This document shows, piece by piece, positions 9,177 to 17,730 of a stretch of DNA of 64,000 nt (the first letter of the stretch is position 1; the number at the start of each line of letters is the position of its first letter). The stretch comes from Hyphomicrobiales bacterium (GTDB taxonomy: Bacteria > Pseudomonadota > Alphaproteobacteria > Rhizobiales > Beijerinckiaceae): positions 1 through 64,000 of the forward strand of contig CANGIS010000004.1 of assembly GCA_947454055.1 (NCBI GenBank), written 5' to 3'. The notes beneath the pieces were generated by a model that was given only the letters and a program-made list of their open reading frames with translations, searched no databases and was not told the origin of the DNA. Made by a program: the position numbers and the translations under genes.

Positions 9177-9186
9177 CGAGTTGGTC

Positions 9187-10785
9187 TTATTTCACGTCGA
9201 CGCCCTGGAACTCATGGCTGCCGAACGGGCTCTGCTTATAGCCCGATACTTCGGCACGCATGGCTTCAAACACGATCGAATGCGCGATTTTCATGTCAGG
9301 AGCTTCTTCCTGCTCGATGACCTGCATTTCTTCATAGAGCTTAGTGCGCTCTTTGATGTCCGAGAGGCTCTTGGCCTTGTTCAGACGGTCATCATATTCC
9401 TTGTTGCACCATTTCGTGACGTTCAAGCCACCCTTGGATGCCGCGCAACCGCGCAGGAAGAAGAAGTTGTCAGGATCGCCATTGTCGCCGGTCCAGCCGA
9501 GCTGGCCCGTCATATGTTCGCCCTTCTGCATCCGCTTGCGGTATTCACCCCACTCATAGGTGACAAGCTTGGCATTGACGCCAATCTTGGCCAGATCGGC
9601 CTGCATCATTTCTGCCATGCGCTTGCCGTTTGGATTATACGGACGCTGAACGGGCAGATACCAGAGGTCGATGTCGAGAGGGGTCGTCACACCGGCCGAA
9701 GCCAAAAGCGCCTTGGCCTTTTCCGGATTGAAGGAATAGGACGGCACCTTGTCGTTATATGACCAGAGCGTTGGCGGGATCAGGTTTTTGGCCGAGGTGC
9801 CGGAACCAAGGAACACTTCCTTGATGATGGCATCATGGTCAATTGCCATGTTGAACGCCTGACGCACTTCCTTTTTATCGAAAGGAGGCTTCTCGGTGTT
9901 AAACGCCCAATAGGAGACGTTCAGACCCGACTGGCTGATGAGGCTCAGCGACTTGTCTTTCTTGATTTCTTCAAGATCGGCTGGACGAGGCGCGATGGCG
10001 AAATGACATTCGCCAGCCTTGAGCTTGGCCAAACGAGCCGTCGGATCCGGCGTGATCGCGAAAACGAGATCGTCGACCAGAGCCTTTTCACCAAAATAAT
10101 CGGCGTTCTTCTTGAAGCGGATCATCGCGTCCTTTTGATAGGTCACGAAGATGAAGGGGCCGGTGCCGACCGGAATCTGGTCGAACTGCTCGGGCTTGCC
10201 CGCCTTCATCAAGAAATCGGCATATTCAGCCGAATGGATCGATGCAAAATCCATCGCCAGATTGGCGAGGATAGGCATGTTCGGCTCCTTGAGCTTCATG
10301 ACGATGGTATAATCGTCGGTCTTCTCAATGGTATCGAGCAGGGCCGGCATGTCCATATCGTTGAAATAATCGTATTTGCCGCCCGAAACCTTGAAATAAG
10401 GATGATCAGGCTTCCACTGGCGGTTGAACGAGAACAACACGTCATCGGCATTGAAATCGCGGGTCGGCTTGAAGCCGTTGACGCCGGAGTGGAACTTCAC
10501 ACCCTTGCGCAGATGGAAGGTCAGCGTCTTGCCGCCGTCCGTCACGTCCCAGCTCGTGGCGAGGCCTGGACCGACATTGGTGCCGCCACGCTCAAACGCG
10601 GTCAGCTTGTCGAACACCGGACGATCGGCGTCGAAGCTGGTGCCTGTGCCGTTCATGGCAGGCGTAAAGCTCTCTGGGCTACCTTCGGAGCAATAGACAA
10701 GTGTTTTGGCAGACGCTGCCGTTGCGCCGACGAGCATGGCCACAAGGCCTACGCTGGCAGCGAGTTTCAGACTCAGTTTGAACAT
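9187..10785 (-). CDS. ABC transporter substrate-binding protein (DppA/family 5)
   Basis: 532 aa periplasmic solute-binding protein (SBP_bac_5). The ATG at 10785 gives a standard signal peptide, MFKLSLKLAASVGLVAMLVG then ATAASA-KTLVYCSEG, with AGGGA upstream; an in-frame start further upstream would spoil the signal peptide. The mature N-terminus has the SEGSPESFTPAMNGTGT stretch typical of dipeptide-binding proteins, and DLWYLPVQRPYNPNGKRMAEMMQADL is the family signature near residue 370. The first gene of the dpp-like operon; ligand specificity cannot be called, although DppA-type proteins bind dipeptides, haem or delta-aminolevulinate. Confidence 0.94.
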   Translation of the reverse strand: MFKLSLKLAASVGLVAMLVGATAASAKTLVYCSEGSPESFTPAMNGTGTSFDADRPVFDKLTAFERGGTNVGPGLATSWDVTDGGKTLTFHLRKGVKFHSGVNGFKPTRDFNADDVLFSFNRQWKPDHPYFKVSGGKYDYFNDMDMPALLDTIEKTDDYTIVMKLKEPNMPILANLAMDFASIHSAEYADFLMKAGKPEQFDQIPVGTGPFIFVTYQKDAMIRFKKNADYFGEKALVDDLVFAITPDPTARLAKLKAGECHFAIAPRPADLEEIKKDKSLSLISQSGLNVSYWAFNTEKPPFDKKEVRQAFNMAIDHDAIIKEVFLGSGTSAKNLIPPTLWSYNDKVPSYSFNPEKAKALLASAGVTTPLDIDLWYLPVQRPYNPNGKRMAEMMQADLAKIGVNAKLVTYEWGEYRKRMQKGEHMTGQLGWTGDNGDPDNFFFLRGCAASKGGLNVTKWCNKEYDDRLNKAKSLSDIKERTKLYEEMQVIEQEEAPDMKIAHSIVFEAMRAEVSGYKQSPFGSHEFQGVDVK

Positions 10786-10962
10786 TGGTTTTCCCTTTTT
10801 CAATGTCTCACGCACAGTGGACCCGTTCGCGCGGGCCTCTCCTCGCGTGTCTAGGGACCTATCCAAGCGTGTTTCAAACCACGGCGCAAGGGCAAGACCA
10901 CCGACAATTGACCATTTTCCGATAAAATTCGTAAATTAACGGCAGTAAATTCAGGCTACGCC

Positions 10963-11466
10963 TTATTTTACCAGCAAAGGCAGGCCGGCGACCATCAAGA
11001 TGACACGGTCCGCCCGAGCAGCGAGGCGCTGGTGCAACCGTCCGGCATGGTCCCGAAAATCACGGGCCAGCTTATTGTCCGGAACAATGCCAAGGCCGAC
11101 TTCATTGGCGACGAGGAAAGTTGGCGCGGTGCGACCTTTAAGCGCGGTCTCCAGACGATCAACCGCCGCCTCGATGTCATGGCCGCCCAGCATGAGATTG
11201 GTCAGCCAAAGGGTGAGACAATCCAGAAGAACCGCATTCGAGGTTTCCAGCGCCTGCCAGAGATCAACCGGCGCCTCCACCGTCAGCCAGCCCTTTTCGC
11301 TGCGATCGGCCTGATGCCGCGAAATGCGTTCGCGCATTTCCTCATCCCAGATTTCGGCCGTGGCAATATAGGTCCAAGGCTGGGGCAGCGCTTTGATGAG
11401 GGTTTCCGCATGACGCGTCTTGCCGGAGCGGGCGCCGCCGAGGAGGAGGGTGAGGGGTGAGTTCAT
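10963..11466 (-). CDS. cobU: Bifunctional adenosylcobinamide kinase / adenosylcobinamide-phosphate guanylyltransferase
   Basis: 167 aa. Carries out the kinase and GMP-transfer steps that activate cobinamide before the lower ligand is attached in B12 assembly. Walker A GGARSGKTRHAE at residues 8-19, IATAEIWDEEM and the guanylylated-His segment RISRHQADR near 50 are present; C-terminal VSNEVG-type motif appears as VANEVGLGIVPDN. The ATG at 11466 gives the expected length; an in-frame start 36 nt upstream adds residues without family similarity. No other cobalamin gene is in the window and no cobalamin riboswitch is visible upstream. Confidence 0.95.
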   Translation of the reverse strand: MNSPLTLLLGGARSGKTRHAETLIKALPQPWTYIATAEIWDEEMRERISRHQADRSEKGWLTVEAPVDLWQALETSNAVLLDCLTLWLTNLMLGGHDIEAAVDRLETALKGRTAPTFLVANEVGLGIVPDNKLARDFRDHAGRLHQRLAARADRVILMVAGLPLLVK

Positions 11467-11561
11467 AGCGGGAAGTGTGCCGTTCCACGGCAGGATTTGC
11501 AAGCGACGCTGGAAGCGAGAGGTTGATCAGACTTGCTTTCAGCTTCACTTTCTATCCGTCC

Positions 11562-11588
11562 TTGCTTCGCTTATCGCTCGCAATGACG
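11562..11588. repeat. Second copy of the dispersed palindromic repeat
   Basis: The 27-nt segment in the cobU-typA gap matches the reverse complement of the unit at 3254-3281 with a single T/C difference. The rest of the 173-nt gap holds the typA terminator and no ORF. Confidence 0.8.
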
Positions 11589-11610
11589 ATTGTTTAGATA
11601 ATAAAGAGAC

Positions 11611-11630
11611 CGCGAGCCCGTAGGCTCGCG
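11611..11630 (-). terminator. Rho-independent terminator of typA
   Basis: CGCGAGCC and GGCTCGCG form a perfect 8-bp stem with a CGTA loop, 9 nt downstream of the typA stop. On the minus strand it is followed by GTCTCTTTATTATC, moderately T-rich. Confidence 0.7.
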
Positions 11631-11639
11631 AGCCGTTAT

Positions 11640-13463
11640 TTAACCCACGACTTCCTTCGAGCGTTCCGCGCGCTTGCGATCGTTCGGGTCGAGGTGGACC
11701 TTGCGCAGGCGGATCGATTTCGGCGTGACTTCGAGAAGTTCGTCGTCCTGGATATAGGCCAGCGATTTTTCGAGCGTCATGCGGATCGGAGGGGTGAGGC
11801 GCACGGCTTCATCCTTGCCGGCGGCGCGGACATTGGTGAGCTTTTTGCCCTTAAGAAGGTTCACTTCCAGATCGTTTTCGCGGGTGTGTTCGCCGACAAT
11901 CATGCCCTGATAGACCTTCCAGCCCGGCTCGATCATCATCGGGCCGCGATCTTCCAAATTCCACATCGCATAAGCCACCGCTTCGCCAATGTCGTTCGAG
12001 ATCAAGACGCCATTGCGACGACCGGCGATTTCGCCCTTATACGGCGCGTAGCCGTGGAACAGGCGGTTCATGATGGCGGTGCCGCGCGTATCGGTGAGCA
12101 ATTCGCCGAGATAGCCGATCAAACCACGCGTCGGGGCGTGGAAGACAAGGCGCAGACGATTGCCGCCGGAGGGGCGCATCTCGACCATATCCGACTTGCG
12201 CTCGGACATTTTCTGCACGACGACGCCCGAATATTCCTCATCCACGTCGATGACGACTTCTTCAATCGGCTCAAGCAGGGCATTGGTGTCCGGATCGCGC
12301 GAATAGACGACCTTTGGACGCGACACGGCAAGCTCGAAGCCCTCGCGGCGCATTTGCTCGATTAGAATGGCAAGCTGCAATTCGCCGCGGCCTGCGACTT
12401 CAAACGAATCCTTGTCGGCTGATTCAGAGATGCGAAGCGCAATGTTGCCTTCGCCTTCCTTGAACAGGCGGTCGCGGATGACGCGGCTTGTGACCTTGTC
12501 GCCTTCGGTGCCGGCAAGCGGAGAGTCGTTGACGCGGAACTGCATGGTGACGGTTGGCGGATCGATCGGATGCGCAGGCAAAGGCTCTTCAATCGTCGGA
12601 TCGCAGAAGGTATCGGCGACCGTACCCTTCACCATGCCCGCAATGGCGACGATGTCGCCCGCAAACGCCTCATCAACAGGAACGCGCTCAAGGCCGCGGA
12701 AACCCAGAACCTTGGAAACACGACCGCTTTCAATCACCTTGCCGTCAGCGCCAAGCACTTTGAAGGCTTGGTTCGGTTTGACCGAACCCGACGTGATACG
12801 ACCCGTGACGATGCGGCCGAGATAGGGGTTGGCTTCCAAAATCGTGCCAATGAGGCGGAACGGGCCTTCCTCGGTCACGGGCGGTGCCGTGTGCTTTACG
12901 ATGAGGTCGAACATCGGCGAAAGGTCGACTTGCGGGCCTTCCGGCGCCGTTGCCATCCAGCCGTTTTTGGCTGAACCGTAGAGAATGGGGAAATCGAGCT
13001 GATCATCGGTGGCGTCAAGGGCAGCAAAGAGATCGAACACTTCGTTGACCACTTCGGAGGCGCGCGCCTCGGGCTTGTCGATTTTGTTGATCGCGACGAT
13101 GGGCTTCAAGCCGAGCTTCAACGCCTTGCCGACCACGAATTTGGTCTGTGGCATCGGGCCTTCGGCAGCGTCGACGAGAACAACCACGCCATCAACCATG
13201 TTCAAGATACGCTCCACCTCGCCGCCGAAATCGGCGTGGCCGGGGGTGTCGACGATGTTGATGCGGGTGTCTTTCCACTGCACCGAGGTGCATTTGGCCA
13301 GAATGGTGATGCCGCGCTCGCGCTCGAGATCGTTGGAATCCATCGCGCGCTCCGCGACCTTCTGGTTTTCACGGAAGGTGCCCGACTGGGCCAGTAGCTT
13401 GTCGACGAGGGTGGTCTTGCCATGATCGACGTGGGCGATGATCGCGATGTTGCGGATATCCAT
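11640..13463 (-). CDS. typA: Ribosome-associated GTPase TypA/BipA
   Basis: 607 aa, normal family length. Translational GTPase involved in 50S assembly and stress or low-temperature growth. G1 AHVDHGKTT (residues 10-18), switch region [10 protein letters not shown]3 DTPGHADF and G4 NKID are intact, followed by domains similar to EF-G II, III and V and the BipA-specific C-terminal domain ([30 protein letters not shown]). The ATG at 13463 starts [14 protein letters not shown], the usual N-terminus; the frame stays open for 270 nt upstream but that stretch has no family similarity and overlaps the parD promoter region. Confidence 0.97.
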   Translation of the reverse strand: MDIRNIAIIAHVDHGKTTLVDKLLAQSGTFRENQKVAERAMDSNDLERERGITILAKCTSVQWKDTRINIVDTPGHADFGGEVERILNMVDGVVVLVDAAEGPMPQTKFVVGKALKLGLKPIVAINKIDKPEARASEVVNEVFDLFAALDATDDQLDFPILYGSAKNGWMATAPEGPQVDLSPMFDLIVKHTAPPVTEEGPFRLIGTILEANPYLGRIVTGRITSGSVKPNQAFKVLGADGKVIESGRVSKVLGFRGLERVPVDEAFAGDIVAIAGMVKGTVADTFCDPTIEEPLPAHPIDPPTVTMQFRVNDSPLAGTEGDKVTSRVIRDRLFKEGEGNIALRISESADKDSFEVAGRGELQLAILIEQMRREGFELAVSRPKVVYSRDPDTNALLEPIEEVVIDVDEEYSGVVVQKMSERKSDMVEMRPSGGNRLRLVFHAPTRGLIGYLGELLTDTRGTAIMNRLFHGYAPYKGEIAGRRNGVLISNDIGEAVAYAMWNLEDRGPMMIEPGWKVYQGMIVGEHTRENDLEVNLLKGKKLTNVRAAGKDEAVRLTPPIRMTLEKSLAYIQDDELLEVTPKSIRLRKVHLDPNDRKRAERSKEVVG

Positions 13464-13536
13464 AAGGGTGCTTTCTCGGGTGATGCTTTTGTAGGTCGGG
13501 CGGACGGGTTTTTTTGAGGTTCTTTTTAACAGCAAA

Positions 13537-13562
13537 GCCCGGCTTCGATGGCGAGGCCGGGC
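13537..13562 (-). promoter_or_regulatory. GC-rich hairpin in the typA leader
   Basis: GCCCGGC (13537-13543) pairs with GCCGGGC (13556-13562), 74 nt upstream of the typA ATG. On the minus strand it is followed by TTTGCTGTTAAAAAG, so it resembles a weak terminator inside the leader. The remaining 272-nt divergent gap between typA and parD contains no ORF; it must hold both promoters. Confidence 0.45.
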
Positions 13563-13691
13563 GACACTTAACGTCTTGTTGCGGTGCAGATAGCTGATTT
13601 GAGGCGAAAAGGGAAGGGGAAAGGCTGAGGCGGCCTCACGCTCCAAGGGTCGCGCGTTCCGCCGGCTGAGTGATTGAAGCGAATGTCCAAT

Positions 13692-13710
13692 GATGTTATC
13701 TATTGACATC
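13692..13710 (+). promoter_or_regulatory. Candidate ParD operator
   Basis: An interrupted dyad GATGT-N9-ACATC lies 26 nt before the parD start and contains a TTGACA-like hexamer. ParD antitoxins repress their own operon by binding such palindromes, so this is a plausible but unproven operator. Confidence 0.35.
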
Positions 13711-13735
13711 TTTTGGTATGAGTGAGGAGGCAATA

Positions 13736-14014
13736 ATGGCTAATGTGAATTTGGGCGATCGGTTCGAGACGTTCATTGCCGAGCAGATCCGTGAAGGACG
13801 CTATCAGAATGCCAGCGAAGTGGTTCGCGCCGGCTTGCGCATGCTCGAAGATCACGAGGCCGAGCGTAAGCGGCAATCTGAATATATGAAGGCTGCGATC
13901 ACCGCCGCGATGGAAGATCCGAGGCCGCCGCGCAGCTCGGAAGAAGTTGGTGAGCGGTTGAAGTTGAGATATTTGGCTGAAAAGGCAAAGGAAAGAGTAA
14001 ACGATGCCGCTTAA
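13736..14014 (+). CDS. ParD-family (CC2985-type) antitoxin
   Basis: 92 aa. Type II antitoxin with an N-terminal ribbon-helix-helix DNA-binding domain: [20 protein letters not shown] then [19 protein letters not shown] is the ParD/CopG-like signature. The charged C-terminal half would wrap the toxin. The start at 13736 has a strong GAGGAGG Shine-Dalgarno 6 nt upstream; in-frame starts before it lie ahead of that site. The downstream toxin gene overlaps by 11 nt but is dead, so this is an orphan antitoxin. Confidence 0.9.
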   Translation: MANVNLGDRFETFIAEQIREGRYQNASEVVRAGLRMLEDHEAERKRQSEYMKAAITAAMEDPRPPRSSEEVGERLKLRYLAEKAKERVNDAA

Positions 14015-14327
14015 GGTGATCTATTAATCCGAAGCGGAAGATGACCTTGATGCACTGTTTTCTTACATTATGAATCAAGCCGATTCCGCCGCGACAGCTT
14101 ATCAATACACTGAACGTATTAGAAATTATTGAAATTCCCTCATTACATTTCCCCATCGCGGCACCAAGCGTGACGATCTTTACCCGGGCATTCGTCTCGT
14201 CGGATTTGAGTGAGGTGTTACGATCGCCTTCATCGTGACCGGCGATACGGTGCTGATTGTGGGCATTTTTTATGGCGGCCGTGATGTTGAAGCTCTGATG
14301 ACGGACGATGAAGGCTTAAGCGGGTAA
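14004..14327 (+). pseudogene. parE toxin pseudogene (three in-frame stops)
   Basis: Read from the ATG at 14004, one frame of 107 codons encodes a complete RelE/ParE-type toxin with stops at codon 8 (TAA, 14025), codon 43 (TGA, 14130) and codon 70 (TGA, 14211). Between them the family pattern is clear: SEAEDDLDALFSYI, AATAYQYTERIRNY, FPHRGTKRDDLYPGIRLVGFE, then GVTIAFIVTGDTVLIVGIFY and GGRDVEAL. No frameshift is present. Each stop is one substitution from a likely ancestral codon (TCA Ser, TGC/TGT Cys, CGA Arg). Its last 12 nt overlap the end of the convergent exporter gene. Confidence 0.9.
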
Positions 14328-15191
14328 TCCGCTGATCCCGAGCCAAAGCGTGTAAAGCCCGATCAGGATGATGAGAGCGCTCGAGAGATAGGGCGCATTG
14401 TCGGCCCATTGGCCAAGGTTTTTGAAACGTCCGGAGGCTTGGCGCACGCCGAGTGCCGCTGCAGCCCCGACAGTCACCATTGTCAGCGCGAGGCCGATGG
14501 AGAAGCACAGCACCAAAAGCGCGCCCATCGTGATTTGTTTCAATTGCAGGCAAATCAGCAACACGGTGACGGAAGCCGGACAAGGAATAAGCCCGCCGGT
14601 TAGCCCGAACATGACGATCTGGCCGGTCGTGGCAGTGCGTCCGGCGAAACGGCGCTGGATGTCTTCGGCATGCATGCGCGCATGGGCATCGGAATACGCA
14701 TCTTCGGGCAGTTGAAGGACTTCCGCGCCAAGGACGGCGGCGGGAAGCTCATGATCGTGGTGATGGTCGTGGTGGTGATGGGCATGCGAGCCATGGCTGC
14801 CATGGGAACCATGTGATCCATGTGAGCCGTGATGCCCCTGCGGCCGGCGGTCGGCCCATGTGCGCCATACCATCCACAGCGCGAGGGTAAGGATGATGGC
14901 GCCTGAGACCGTCTGCAAATAGGGCTCGGTGGCCTCTGTCGTGAAGCTCGAGCCGAAATGGAGCCCCGCTAAAGCGATGATCCAGACAACAGTGGTATGG
15001 GAGAGGGTGGCGGCAAGCCCCAGCAGGACCGCTTGTCCCAAGGTACCGCGTACCGCGATGATGAAGGCGGCCATCATGGTTTTGGAATGGCCCGGCTCGA
15101 GCCCGTGCAAGGCCCCGAGCAGAATGGCGCTCGGAATGAAAAGCCAGAGATTCTGGCTGCCGGACTGGATAAGGCTTGCGAGGTCGGTCAT
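14316..15191 (-). CDS. Nickel/cobalt exporter, NicO/RcnA family
   Basis: 291 aa integral membrane protein with about six hydrophobic segments. The HGLEPGHSKTMMAAF motif near residues 29-43 and the LTGGLIPCPASVTVLLICL segment near 205 are NiCoT/NicO signatures. A cytoplasmic or periplasmic loop at residues 120-147 is very His-rich (five GSH repeats followed by HAHHHHDHHHDHE), as expected for metal sensing or buffering in RcnA-like efflux proteins. Efflux is the usual role, but uptake for cobalamin synthesis cannot be excluded by sequence. It converges with and overlaps the parE remnant. Confidence 0.9.
   Translation of the reverse strand: MTDLASLIQSGSQNLWLFIPSAILLGALHGLEPGHSKTMMAAFIIAVRGTLGQAVLLGLAATLSHTTVVWIIALAGLHFGSSFTTEATEPYLQTVSGAIILTLALWMVWRTWADRRPQGHHGSHGSHGSHGSHGSHAHHHHDHHHDHELPAAVLGAEVLQLPEDAYSDAHARMHAEDIQRRFAGRTATTGQIVMFGLTGGLIPCPASVTVLLICLQLKQITMGALLVLCFSIGLALTMVTVGAAAALGVRQASGRFKNLGQWADNAPYLSSALIILIGLYTLWLGISGLPA
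14751..14834 (-). repeat. Tandem 9-nt repeats encoding a His-rich loop
   Basis: Inside the exporter gene a 9-nt unit coding Gly-Ser-His is repeated about five times and continues into His/Asp-rich codons. Such repeats can change copy number by slippage without shifting the frame. Confidence 0.8.
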
Positions 15192-15238
15192 TCCACTACC
15201 CTAATTTTCTTGGTTTGAGCGGACAACCGCTAAGAATC

Positions 15239-15264
15239 AAAAAGCGCCCCTGAGGAGCGCTTTT
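15239..15264 (-). terminator. Rho-independent terminator of cycM
   Basis: On the minus strand AAAAGCGCTCC and GGGCGCTTTT can pair as an 11-bp stem with one G-U and a 3-4 nt loop, followed by a run of T. It lies 30 nt after the cytochrome stop codon and upstream of the exporter gene, separating the two transcripts. Confidence 0.8.
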
Positions 15265-15293
15265 CAACGTTTCGTTTATCAAAGCCGCGGCTC

Positions 15294-15839
15294 TTACGGG
15301 AGCGGCGCTGGGCTTTCCGACAGCGAGCGGAGATAGGCGACGATATCAGCGCGCTTGGCGCCATCGGCCAAACCGGCGTAACCCATCGCGGTTCCGGCAA
15401 TATAAGCCTTCGGATTGGTGATGAACGCGTCAAGCGAGGCGTAATCCCATTTCTCGCCCTTGGCAGCCCGCTCTTTAAATCCGGCGGAATAGTTGAAGCC
15501 GGCAACCGAACCCTTGACGCGGTCAACCACGCCATAAAGGGCCGGGCCGACCTTGGCCGCTGCGCCCTTTTCAAAGTTATGGCAGGCTTGGCACGCCTTC
15601 ACGCCGGTTTCACCGCGCTTGGCATCGGCCACTTTCAGGCGCTCGGCGATAGGCGTCTCAACGGCCTTGGCTTCCGCCGCCGGAGCAGCAGCTGCCGCTT
15701 GGCCGGCCGGGAGCTCATAGCCCTCAACCTTGACCTTGGGCCCCGAGAAGATGCCTTCGGCGACAATGCCAGTGCCCATAACGAGCAGAAGGACGCCGAG
15801 AACGGCACCAGCGATTTTGTTGAATTCGAACGAGTCCAT
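15294..15839 (-). CDS. cycM: Membrane-anchored class I cytochrome c (CycM-like)
   Basis: 181 aa. An uncleaved N-terminal anchor (residues 9-28) is followed by an Ala-rich linker (45-60) and a cytochrome c domain with one haem site CQACH (Cys83, Cys86, His87) and a probable axial Met in GTAMGYAGL near 150. In alphaproteobacteria such a protein carries electrons from the bc1 complex to the aa3 oxidase. It is divergent from kdsB and followed by a good terminator; cycM-kdsB-pheA is a known alphaproteobacterial gene order. Confidence 0.92.
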   Translation of the reverse strand: MDSFEFNKIAGAVLGVLLLVMGTGIVAEGIFSGPKVKVEGYELPAGQAAAAAPAAEAKAVETPIAERLKVADAKRGETGVKACQACHNFEKGAAAKVGPALYGVVDRVKGSVAGFNYSAGFKERAAKGEKWDYASLDAFITNPKAYIAGTAMGYAGLADGAKRADIVAYLRSLSESPAPLP

Positions 15840-16034
15840 TCCGAAGCTCCGACAATGAATTTCCGAGGCCGAGGGTCCGCGCGCCCCAAAACCGAGACGC
15901 CCGCAAAAAATCAGCAGACCCCGATTACCCGCTTTGCTGCGGTCTTGGCAACTCGTATAAGCGGTTTCCTGCTGATACTTTTTATCATCCCCGCATCTTT
16001 TTTCGGTTAATCCCTGTCAGAACAAGTGAAATCG

Positions 16035-16781
16035 ATGTCCGATCCTGTGATTCTTATCCCTGCCCGCATGGCTTCAACCCGCCTTCCGGGCAAACCTTTG
16101 GCCGATATTGGTGGCCAACCGATGATTGTCCATGTCTGGCGCCGGGCCATGGAAACGGGCCTTGGGCCTGTGGTTGTGGCGACCGATACGGTGGAAATCG
16201 TGCGGGCCATCGAAAAAGCGGGCGGAATTGCGGTGTTGACGCGGGCGGACCACCCGTCGGGATCGGATCGGATATTCGAGGCGGTCGAGCGTTTCGACCC
16301 CGAAGGCCACCATGATGTGGTTGTGAATGTGCAGGGCGATTTGCCAACGATTGACCCGATGGCAATTGCGGCGTCGGTGCCGCCTTTGTCCAACCCGCTG
16401 GTGGATATTGTGACCTTAGCGGTGGAAATCCATCGCGAGGATGAAAAAACGGACCCGAATGTGGTCAAGGCTGTGGGCACCGAGATCGCGCCGGGTCTGA
16501 TGCGGGCACTGTATTTTACCCGCGCCACCGCTCCGACGGGGCCAGGGCCGCTGTATCATCATATCGGGCTTTATGCCTGGCGGCGCACGGCGCTGAAGCG
16601 TTTTGTGGCTTTGCCGCCATCGCCGCTTGAAATTCGCGAGCGGCTCGAGCAGCTCCGCGCGCTCGAAGCGGGGATGCGGATCGACATGGCGCTGGTGAAT
16701 GATGTACCGCTCGGCGTGGACGCGCCGCATGATCTTGAACGGGCGCGCGCGATTTTGGGCGCGCGGCAAAAAGGACATTAA
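16035..16781 (+). CDS. kdsB: 3-deoxy-manno-octulosonate cytidylyltransferase
   Basis: 248 aa. Activates Kdo as CMP-Kdo for lipid A/LPS core assembly. The nucleotide-binding N-terminus [20 protein letters not shown], the VATDTVEIV stretch, SGSDRIFEA and [10 protein letters not shown] motifs and the C-terminal YRR-type KGLYAWRR region (HIGLYAWRR here) define KdsB. I chose the ATG at 16035; an in-frame GTG lies 9 nt earlier and neither has a strong Shine-Dalgarno. Five nucleotides separate it from pheA, implying co-transcription. Confidence 0.95.
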   Translation: MSDPVILIPARMASTRLPGKPLADIGGQPMIVHVWRRAMETGLGPVVVATDTVEIVRAIEKAGGIAVLTRADHPSGSDRIFEAVERFDPEGHHDVVVNVQGDLPTIDPMAIAASVPPLSNPLVDIVTLAVEIHREDEKTDPNVVKAVGTEIAPGLMRALYFTRATAPTGPGPLYHHIGLYAWRRTALKRFVALPPSPLEIRERLEQLRALEAGMRIDMALVNDVPLGVDAPHDLERARAILGARQKGH

Positions 16782-16786
16782 GACCC

Positions 16787-17653
16787 ATGAGCCAGAATAA
16801 GCCGAGCCAGAATAGATTGATCGCCTATCAGGGCGAACCCGGTGCCAATTCCGATATTGCCTGCCGCGACGTATTCCCGGACTGGACGCCTTTGCCTTGC
16901 GCGTCATTTGAGGATGCGTTTGCCGCCATTATCGACGGCACGGCCGGATTGGGCATGATTCCGATCGAGAACTCTCTGGCGGGTCGTGTTGCAGATATTC
17001 ATCATTTCCTGCCGCAATCGGGCTTGCACATTATTGGCGAGTATTTTCTACCGATTCATTTCCAGCTCTTGGCGGTCAAAGGTGCCAAGATCGAAGATTT
17101 GAAAAGCGTGCACAGCCATGTGCATGCGCTGGGGCAGTGTCGTAAAATTATCCGCCAATTGGGCGTCAAGCCGGTGATTGCGGGCGACACCGCGGGTTCT
17201 GCTCGCGAAGTGTCGGAATGGAACGACAAAAGCCGCGCCTCGCTGGCAACCGCTTTGGCGGGCCAAATCTACGGGCTTGAGACGCTGGCCGAGAATGTCG
17301 AAGATTCCGAGGACAACACGACGCGGTTTATCGTCCTGTCGAAAGAGCCGAAATGGGCGCCGGCCCATCAGGGCCCCACCGTCACGACGTTCCTCTTTCG
17401 CGTGCGCAACGTACCGGCAGCGCTGTATAAAGCCCTGGGCGGCTTTGCGACCAATGGCGTCAATATGACGAAGTTGGAGAGCTATATGGTGGATGGCTCG
17501 TTCTCGGCGACGCAATTTCTGGCCGATGTCGATGGCCATCCCGATGACGCCAATCTCAAGCTCGCTTTGGAAGAACTGGCTTTTTTCTCGCGCGAGGTGA
17601 AGATTTTGGGCGTGTATCCGTCGCATCCCTATCGCGCGGAGGCGATGGGGTGA
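16787..17653 (+). CDS. pheA: Prephenate dehydratase
   Basis: 288 aa, monofunctional (no chorismate mutase domain). Converts prephenate to phenylpyruvate in phenylalanine synthesis. The catalytic domain shows AYQGEPGANS, IPIENSLAGRV and NTTRFIVL (the TRF motif); the C-terminal ACT domain with NVPAALYKAL and KLESYMVDG is the phenylalanine-binding regulatory module. It follows kdsB closely. A 77-nt gap separates it from the VapBC operon. Confidence 0.97.
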   Translation: MSQNKPSQNRLIAYQGEPGANSDIACRDVFPDWTPLPCASFEDAFAAIIDGTAGLGMIPIENSLAGRVADIHHFLPQSGLHIIGEYFLPIHFQLLAVKGAKIEDLKSVHSHVHALGQCRKIIRQLGVKPVIAGDTAGSAREVSEWNDKSRASLATALAGQIYGLETLAENVEDSEDNTTRFIVLSKEPKWAPAHQGPTVTTFLFRVRNVPAALYKALGGFATNGVNMTKLESYMVDGSFSATQFLADVDGHPDDANLKLALEELAFFSREVKILGVYPSHPYRAEAMG

Positions 17654-17673
17654 TTTGGCTGAAAAGCTATTTT

Positions 17674-17703
17674 TGTATGGACAAATTTGTGATACTGTAT
17701 GGA
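17674..17703 (+). promoter_or_regulatory. Candidate operator of the vapBC operon
   Basis: Two direct copies of TGTATGGA (17674-17681 and 17696-17703), 22 nt apart start to start, flank the perfect palindrome ACAAATTTGT (17681-17690). The region is far more AT-rich than its surroundings and lies 28 nt before vapB, where VapB/VapBC autoregulatory sites are usually found. Confidence 0.45.
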
Positions 17704-17730
17704 TAATGGAGTTGAAAAAGCGAGGCCATA

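Noticed and set aside
11467-11640. Cobalamin riboswitch upstream of cobU
   Set aside because: The gap contains a repeat unit and the typA terminator; none of the conserved B12-box sequence is seen.
14004-14327. Stop-codon reassignment or programmed readthrough to explain the parE frame
   Set aside because: Both TAA and TGA occur in the frame, and both are used as ordinary stops throughout the window, so plain pseudogenisation is simpler.
14751-14834. CRISPR-like array
   Set aside because: The periodic 9-nt units are coding repeats in the exporter gene with no spacers. No CRISPR array was found elsewhere.
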